Positions 13,649 through 16,667 of a stretch of 16,667 nucleotides of DNA are shown in pieces (position 1 is the first letter of the stretch; every line of letters starts with the position of its first letter). A model generated the notes under the pieces. That model saw nothing but the letters and a program-made list of their open reading frames with translations, searched no databases and was not told where the DNA came from. This DNA comes from Coprococcus_A sp051877705 (lineage in GTDB: Bacteria > Bacillota > Clostridia > Lachnospirales > Lachnospiraceae). Position numbers and translations under genes: made by a program. Where the stretch lies: contig JBJEJD010000083.1 in the NCBI GenBank assembly GCA_051877705.1, positions 1 to 16,667 on the forward strand. Direction: 5' to 3'.

Positions 13649-13679
13649 ACGATTGGATACATGAATAAGGAGGTTCACT

Positions 13680-14114
13680 ATGAAAAGCTTTGTAGCCAGC
13701 CCGGCAACAATTGAGAGAAAGTGGTATGTAGTAGATGCTACAGATCAGACATTAGGACGTTTGACTTCACAGGTTGCAGCAATCCTGAGAGGTAAGAATA
13801 AACCAACATTTACACCGAGTATTGATACAGGTGATTATGTTATTGTTATCAATGCAGACAAGATTAAAGTAACAGGTAAGAAATTAGATCAGAAGATCTA
13901 CTACAGCCATTCTGATTATGTAGGTGGTATGAAACAGGCTACATTAAGAGAGAAAATGGCTAAAAAGCCTGAAGATGTTATTACATTAGCAGTTAAAGGC
14001 ATGCTTCCAAAGGGACCTTTAGGAAGATCAATGATCAGTAAGCTTCATGTTTACGCTGGTCCGGAACACAATCATGCAGCTCAGAAACCGGAAGTTCTTG
14101 AGCTCAAGTATTAA
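13680..14114 (+). CDS. rplM: 50S ribosomal protein L13
   Basis: 144 residues with the family N-terminus (KSFVASPATIERKWYVVDA), the DTGDYVIVINADKIKVTGKK block near residues 49-68, and AVKGMLPKGPLGRSM near 104-118. L13 is an early 23S rRNA-binding assembly protein. ATG 13680 follows AAGGAGG (13667-13673). It is co-transcribed with rpsI 27 nt downstream, from the 13442-13470 promoter and through the long structured leader. Codon use returns to the strongly biased pattern of the ribosomal genes, unlike the ECF genes before it. Confidence 0.97.
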   Translation: MKSFVASPATIERKWYVVDATDQTLGRLTSQVAAILRGKNKPTFTPSIDTGDYVIVINADKIKVTGKKLDQKIYYSHSDYVGGMKQATLREKMAKKPEDVITLAVKGMLPKGPLGRSMISKLHVYAGPEHNHAAQKPEVLELKY

Positions 14115-14141
14115 TGAATTACATCGGAAGGAGAGAGAATA

Positions 14142-14534
14142 ATGGCTTCAGTAAAATATTACGGAACAGGTAGAAGAAAAAAGAGTATCGCCAGAGTATA
14201 TCTTACACCAGGTACAGGCAAGATTACAATCAACAAGAGAGATATTGATGATTACTTCGGTCTTGAGACATTAAAGGTTGTTGTTAGACAGCCGCTTGTA
14301 GCAACAGATACAGTTGATAAATTTGATGTTTTGGTTAATGTTCATGGCGGCGGTTTCACAGGCCAGGCTGGTGCTGTAAGACACGGTATCGCTCGTGCAT
14401 TACTGAAAGCAGACGCTGATTTCAGACCAACACTGAAGAAGGCCGGCTACCTTACAAGAGACCCACGTATGAAAGAACGTAAAAAATACGGTCTCAAAGC
14501 AGCCCGTCGCGCACCTCAGTTCTCCAAGAGATAA
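14142..14534 (+). CDS. rpsI: 30S ribosomal protein S9
   Basis: 130 residues beginning ASVKYYGTGRRKKSIARVYL and ending in the conserved basic tail RAPQFSKR, whose last residues reach the P-site tRNA. S9 sits in the 30S head. The VNVHGGGFTGQAGAVRHGIA block is intact. ATG 14142 follows GGAAGGAGAG (14126-14135). It is the last gene of the ribosomal block; a strong terminator begins 35 nt after its stop. Confidence 0.97.
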   Translation: MASVKYYGTGRRKKSIARVYLTPGTGKITINKRDIDDYFGLETLKVVVRQPLVATDTVDKFDVLVNVHGGGFTGQAGAVRHGIARALLKADADFRPTLKKAGYLTRDPRMKERKKYGLKAARRAPQFSKR

Positions 14535-14569
14535 TTTCGATTATCAGACATCAATTCAAACAGCACAGC

Positions 14570-14603
14570 AAAACCCCGGAAATGCTTATGTTTCCGGGGT
14601 TTT
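14570..14603 (+). terminator. Rho-independent terminator after rpsI
   Basis: AAAACCCCGGAAA (14570-14582) pairs perfectly with TTTCCGGGGTTTT (14591-14603): 13 bp with an 8-nt loop, ending in T4. The A-run on the left means it could also stop transcription coming from the right. It marks the end of the ribosomal-protein region. Confidence 0.9.
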
Positions 14604-14693
14604 AATCAACAAAGCGCATCTATATGCATATCACTCCGCATTTCTATCGTGAATAAGATGTTATATTCTGTAGATTCAGTCACAGATTCTAAA

Positions 14694-14979
14694 GTACATT
14701 TACGAACAAAAATCCCAAAACAGCAAATCCAAGGGTAGTCATCGAGGCANNNNNNNNNNNNNNNNNNNNNNNNNNNNNNNNNNNNNNNNNNNNNNNNNNN
14801 NNNNNNNNNNNNNNNNNNNNNNNNNNNNNNNNNNNNNNNNNNNNNNNNNAAAAGTCCCAAAACAGCAAATCCGAGCGTAATCCGCAAGGCATACCCACGA
14901 ACAAAGATCCCAATAACAGCAAAAGCAAAGGTAGTCATCGAGACATATCTACGAATAAAAATTCCAAAACAGCAAAATC
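14694..14979. repeat. Tandem repeat, basic unit about 53 nt
   Basis: At least four partial or whole units are visible. Landmarks in the unit are ACGAACAAAAATCCC, AAACAGCAAATCC, and GGTAGTCATCGAG followed by GCATACCC. ACGAAC or ACGAAT occurs at 14702, 14897 and 14951; TCCC plus AACAGCAAA follows at 14713, 14855 and 14908, and a diverged TTCC copy near 14962. The 14908 unit is 54 nt because of one extra T; the 14855 unit is 53. A piece of an earlier unit (ACATTTACGAAC) precedes the first. The array decays after about 14979. Copy number is unknown because of the N gap. Confidence 0.8.
14750..14849. other. Assembly gap, exactly 100 N
   Basis: One hundred unknown bases, the conventional placeholder for a gap of unknown size. 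It falls inside the 53-nt tandem repeat, where short-read assembly would be expected to collapse, so the true distance may be much longer or shorter. Confidence 0.97.
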
Positions 14980-15033
14980 AAAGAAACTCACCAACAATGA
15001 AATACCAAAATGCTTACCATAAGAGGAGGGTTC

Positions 15034-15837
15034 ATGAGCAAATTAAAGAAACAACTGCAGGAAGAAAAGATTAGATTAGAAACAATCTTAAAAACTACGG
15101 AGGAACGACTTGTGGATGCGCCGGAAGGCAAACTCAGAATTGCAAAAAGTCAAGGTACGGTACAGTATTACCACCGAAGGAAAGATACATCCAATACGGG
15201 AAGCTATATATCCAAAAATAAGATGGAACTGGTGAAGGCGTTGGCACAAAAGCAATATGATGAAAGGATAGCAAAGCTTGCCAGAAAACGATTACAGCAA
15301 TTTAATAGGATACTACAGGATTATGAGGACGATGAAATCATAAGATTGTATGCCAGAGAACATCCGGAGAGAAGAAAGCTGATCCAACCGGTGGAACAGT
15401 CTTTCGAAAAAAAGCTGGAACAATGGATTTCTGAACCATATAAAGGAAAACCATTTAGAGAAGATAGTCCGGTGATATTAACAAATAAAGGATTGCGTGT
15501 GCGATCAAAAACTGAAAAAATAATGGCAGATTATTTTGATTCTAAAGGGATTTGTTATAAGTATGAATGTCCATTGTATCTGAAAAATTTTGGATATGTA
15601 TATCCTGATTTTACCTTTCTCTCACCAAAAACAATGGAGGAGATCTATTGGGAACATGAGGGGATGATGGATAACGTAGAGTATGCACAGGCTGCAGTAA
15701 AGAAGATAGATTTGTATGAACAAAATAACATATTTCCGGGAGAACGTCTGATCCTGACTTTTGAAACTTCTGCGACTGTCATTAATAGTAAACTTCTAAA
15801 GATTATGGCAGAGAAATATCTATTGGATAAAACATAA
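15034..15837 (+). CDS. PD-(D/E)XK-nuclease-like protein, function unknown
   Basis: 267 residues from ATG 15034, which has GAGGAGGG (15023-15030) in front; an in-frame ATG at 15010 lies before that ribosome binding site and was rejected. The N-terminus (1-30) is highly charged and probably coiled coil; lysine- and arginine-rich helices follow to about 135. Residues 155-245 resemble a nuclease-type domain: SKTEKIMADYF (E161), YPDFTF (D192) and YWEHEGMMD (E207, E209). I know the pattern of RSKSE, YPDF and WEHxGM from clostridial proteins and helicase-linked domains, but the lysine of a classic (D/E)XK motif is not evident. Soluble, no signal peptide. DNA cleavage is inferred only. No partner gene adjoins it. 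Confidence 0.6.
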   Translation: MSKLKKQLQEEKIRLETILKTTEERLVDAPEGKLRIAKSQGTVQYYHRRKDTSNTGSYISKNKMELVKALAQKQYDERIAKLARKRLQQFNRILQDYEDDEIIRLYAREHPERRKLIQPVEQSFEKKLEQWISEPYKGKPFREDSPVILTNKGLRVRSKTEKIMADYFDSKGICYKYECPLYLKNFGYVYPDFTFLSPKTMEEIYWEHEGMMDNVEYAQAAVKKIDLYEQNNIFPGERLILTFETSATVINSKLLKIMAEKYLLDKT

Positions 15838-15880
15838 AACATAGCAAACGTTAGAAAGACATTTACATTCCAACTTCAAC

Positions 15881-16138
15881 TTGATAAAGTATGAAGTAAG
15901 ACTATATGATAGGGAACGTTGTATTTGTGATTCGACCTGTAACAAAGAGCAAATGAATATGCAACTGTATGCGCAGGCAATCAAGGAATATTTCAAAGCA
16001 AAGTCCAATCATCGGGAACTTCTGAAATATGGAAAGCTGTTTGGAAATAGAAGAGATAATCAGGATCTATATGGACATATTTTGATGAGAACACCCGAGC
16101 AATTAAATGGAAGGATTCGCAACATGGCAGAGATATGA
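15881..16138 (+). CDS. Doubtful small ORF, hypothetical or gene remnant
   Basis: An open frame of 85 codons beginning with TTG at 15881; the first ATGs are at 15953 and 15959. None has a convincing ribosome binding site. The product is hydrophilic (REYF-like charged helices, for example QAIKEYFKAKSNHRELLKYG) with two early cysteines, and I recognise no family. Its TGA (16136-16138) overlaps an ATG at 16135 that opens a 30-codon frame to 16227, which in turn overlaps the next gene. This could be a real short coupled gene, or the frameshifted remains of one longer gene of about 115 residues. Confidence 0.3.
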   Translation: MIKYEVRLYDRERCICDSTCNKEQMNMQLYAQAIKEYFKAKSNHRELLKYGKLFGNRRDNQDLYGHILMRTPEQLNGRIRNMAEI

Positions 16139-16227
16139 ACGTTTCAGATGCAGAAAATGCTGCATATGTTTCTGTTTATGCAGTGACTTTTACAATCTAT
16201 GAAAGCATGAAGAAAGAATATGGGTAA
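16135..16227 (+). CDS. Possible 30-residue ORF overlapping both neighbours
   Basis: Starts MNVSDAENAAYVSVYAVTF and ends SMKKEYG before TAA at 16225-16227. It overlaps the preceding frame by 4 nt (ATGA) and the SWIM gene's first possible start (16220) by 8 nt. The mixed helix-like sequence reads like a continuation of the 85-codon frame after a one-base shift. No family recognised. Could equally be chance. Confidence 0.2.
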   Translation: MNVSDAENAAYVSVYAVTFTIYESMKKEYG

Positions 16228-16667
16228 AAAAATGAAATGGTATACATTATTTAGACAACAGATTTTAGACAGAGGGATTGAATATTATGAAGATGGTCAT
16301 GTCTTGGATTTTAGCTATTCTGATAACGAAATAACAGCACAGGTAGAGGGAACGGATATATATAATGTTCAGATTACGTTGGATGGGGAAGCGGTGACAG
16401 ATATGTACTGTTCCTGCCCATATGCTGCGGATGGCCGAAATTGTAAACATATGGCTGCGGTTTTGTTTCAGTTTGAGGAAATGCTGGCTGGAAAGGACGC
16501 TGAGATAGAAGGTTACGATACAGAAAAAGAGGTTTCATCACCAAGAGAGGACTTTTTCCAAAGTAAGCAAAGAGAGAAAGAAGAGGTAATACAGCTTATC
16601 TCAAAAATACCGGAAGACAAAGTAAGAGAATTGTTGGTCGGATTTGTTCTGGCAGATGAAGGATTAA
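16220..16667 (+). CDS. SWIM zinc-finger protein, 5' part only
   Basis: Open from ATG 16220 (or ATG 16232) to the window end without a stop, at least 149 residues. The N-terminal block WYTLFRQQILDRGIEYYEDG and the alternating beta segments after it lead into a SWIM zinc finger with C64, C66, C75 and H77 (MYCSCPYAADGRNCKHMAAV), spacing CxC-x8-CxH. SWIM domains bind DNA or proteins and often precede SNF2-type helicases. After it comes a charged, probably unstructured stretch (about 88-120) and a helix. This layout is common in Lachnospiraceae. Start choice is uncertain because neither ATG has a strong ribosome binding site. The C-terminal part lies beyond the window. Confidence 0.75.
   Translation, partial: MGKKMKWYTLFRQQILDRGIEYYEDGHVLDFSYSDNEITAQVEGTDIYNVQITLDGEAVTDMYCSCPYAADGRNCKHMAAVLFQFEEMLAGKDAEIEGYDTEKEVSSPREDFFQSKQREKEEVIQLISKIPEDKVRELLVGFVLADEGL

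Larger units (their letters stand above)
14604..15033. other. Gene-free region with repeat array and assembly gap
   Basis: No supportable gene in 430 nt. The first 90 nt (14604-14693) show nothing recognisable. The rest is a tandem repeat array interrupted by N (14694-14979), then a short A-rich stretch leading to a GAGGAGGG ribosome binding site (15023-15030) for the next gene. Minus-strand open frames here run through N and through repeat units whose basic length is not a multiple of three, so I do not call them. Confidence 0.7.

Noticed and set aside
14606..14938. Minus-strand open frame with repeated hydrophobic peptide across the gap
   Set aside because: It is open only because N codons are read through. 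The basic unit length of 53 nt shifts frame from unit to unit, and the same peptide appears in different frames on each side of the gap.
14694..14979. CRISPR array
   Set aside because: Units are contiguous diverged copies of about 53 nt without a constant short repeat and unique spacers, and no cas genes are present.

Overview
The window is a Clostridia chromosome segment, most likely from Lachnospiraceae. Support for this: low-to-moderate GC, strong AAGGAGG ribosome binding sites before nearly every gene, the zinc-type S14, four-cysteine adenylate kinase and L36, a KOW-domain protein between map and infA, an L17 with a long internal insertion, and the Firmicute order rplQ-ecfA1-ecfA2-ecfT-truA-rplM-rpsI. 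All confident genes are on the + strand. One stretch of exactly 100 N marks an assembly gap, so this is a draft genome or MAG contig.

Layout. 1-4369 is the distal spc operon: rplE (3' end), rpsZ, rpsH, rplF, rplR, rpsE, rpmD, rplO, secY. 4500-6416 holds adk, map, the KOW protein and infA. A strong promoter at 6425-6453 begins an alpha-operon-like unit: rpmJ, rpsM, rpsK, rpsD, rpoA, rplQ, closed by an intrinsic terminator near 10000-10045. 10129-13403 encodes the energizing module of an ECF vitamin/metal transporter (EcfA1, EcfA2, EcfT) followed by truA; these genes overlap or almost touch. A consensus promoter at 13442-13470 and a leader of about 200 nt precede rplM-rpsI, which end at a textbook terminator (14570-14603).

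After that terminator the character changes. There is a tandem repeat with a period near 53 nt, broken by the N gap (about 14694-14979). Next come an orphan protein resembling a PD-(D/E)XK nuclease (15034-15837), a doubtful small-ORF region (15881-16227), and the start of a SWIM zinc-finger protein that runs off the window.

The genes jointly serve ribosome assembly (small and large subunit proteins, IF-1), transcription (RNA polymerase alpha), membrane insertion (SecY), protein maturation (methionine aminopeptidase), nucleotide balance (adenylate kinase), tRNA modification (TruA) and micronutrient uptake (ECF).

The most interesting signals are in the long intergenic leaders. The rpmJ-rpsM gap holds a composite stem-loop whose middle stem can re-pair with the rpsM start site. 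The rplM leader looks like a three-way junction with duplicated competing segments. The rpsH-rplF gap has four hairpins and an anti-Shine-Dalgarno option. The rpmJ leader has a duplicated hairpin. I saw no clear defence or mobile system. All RNA structures were paired by eye and not computed.
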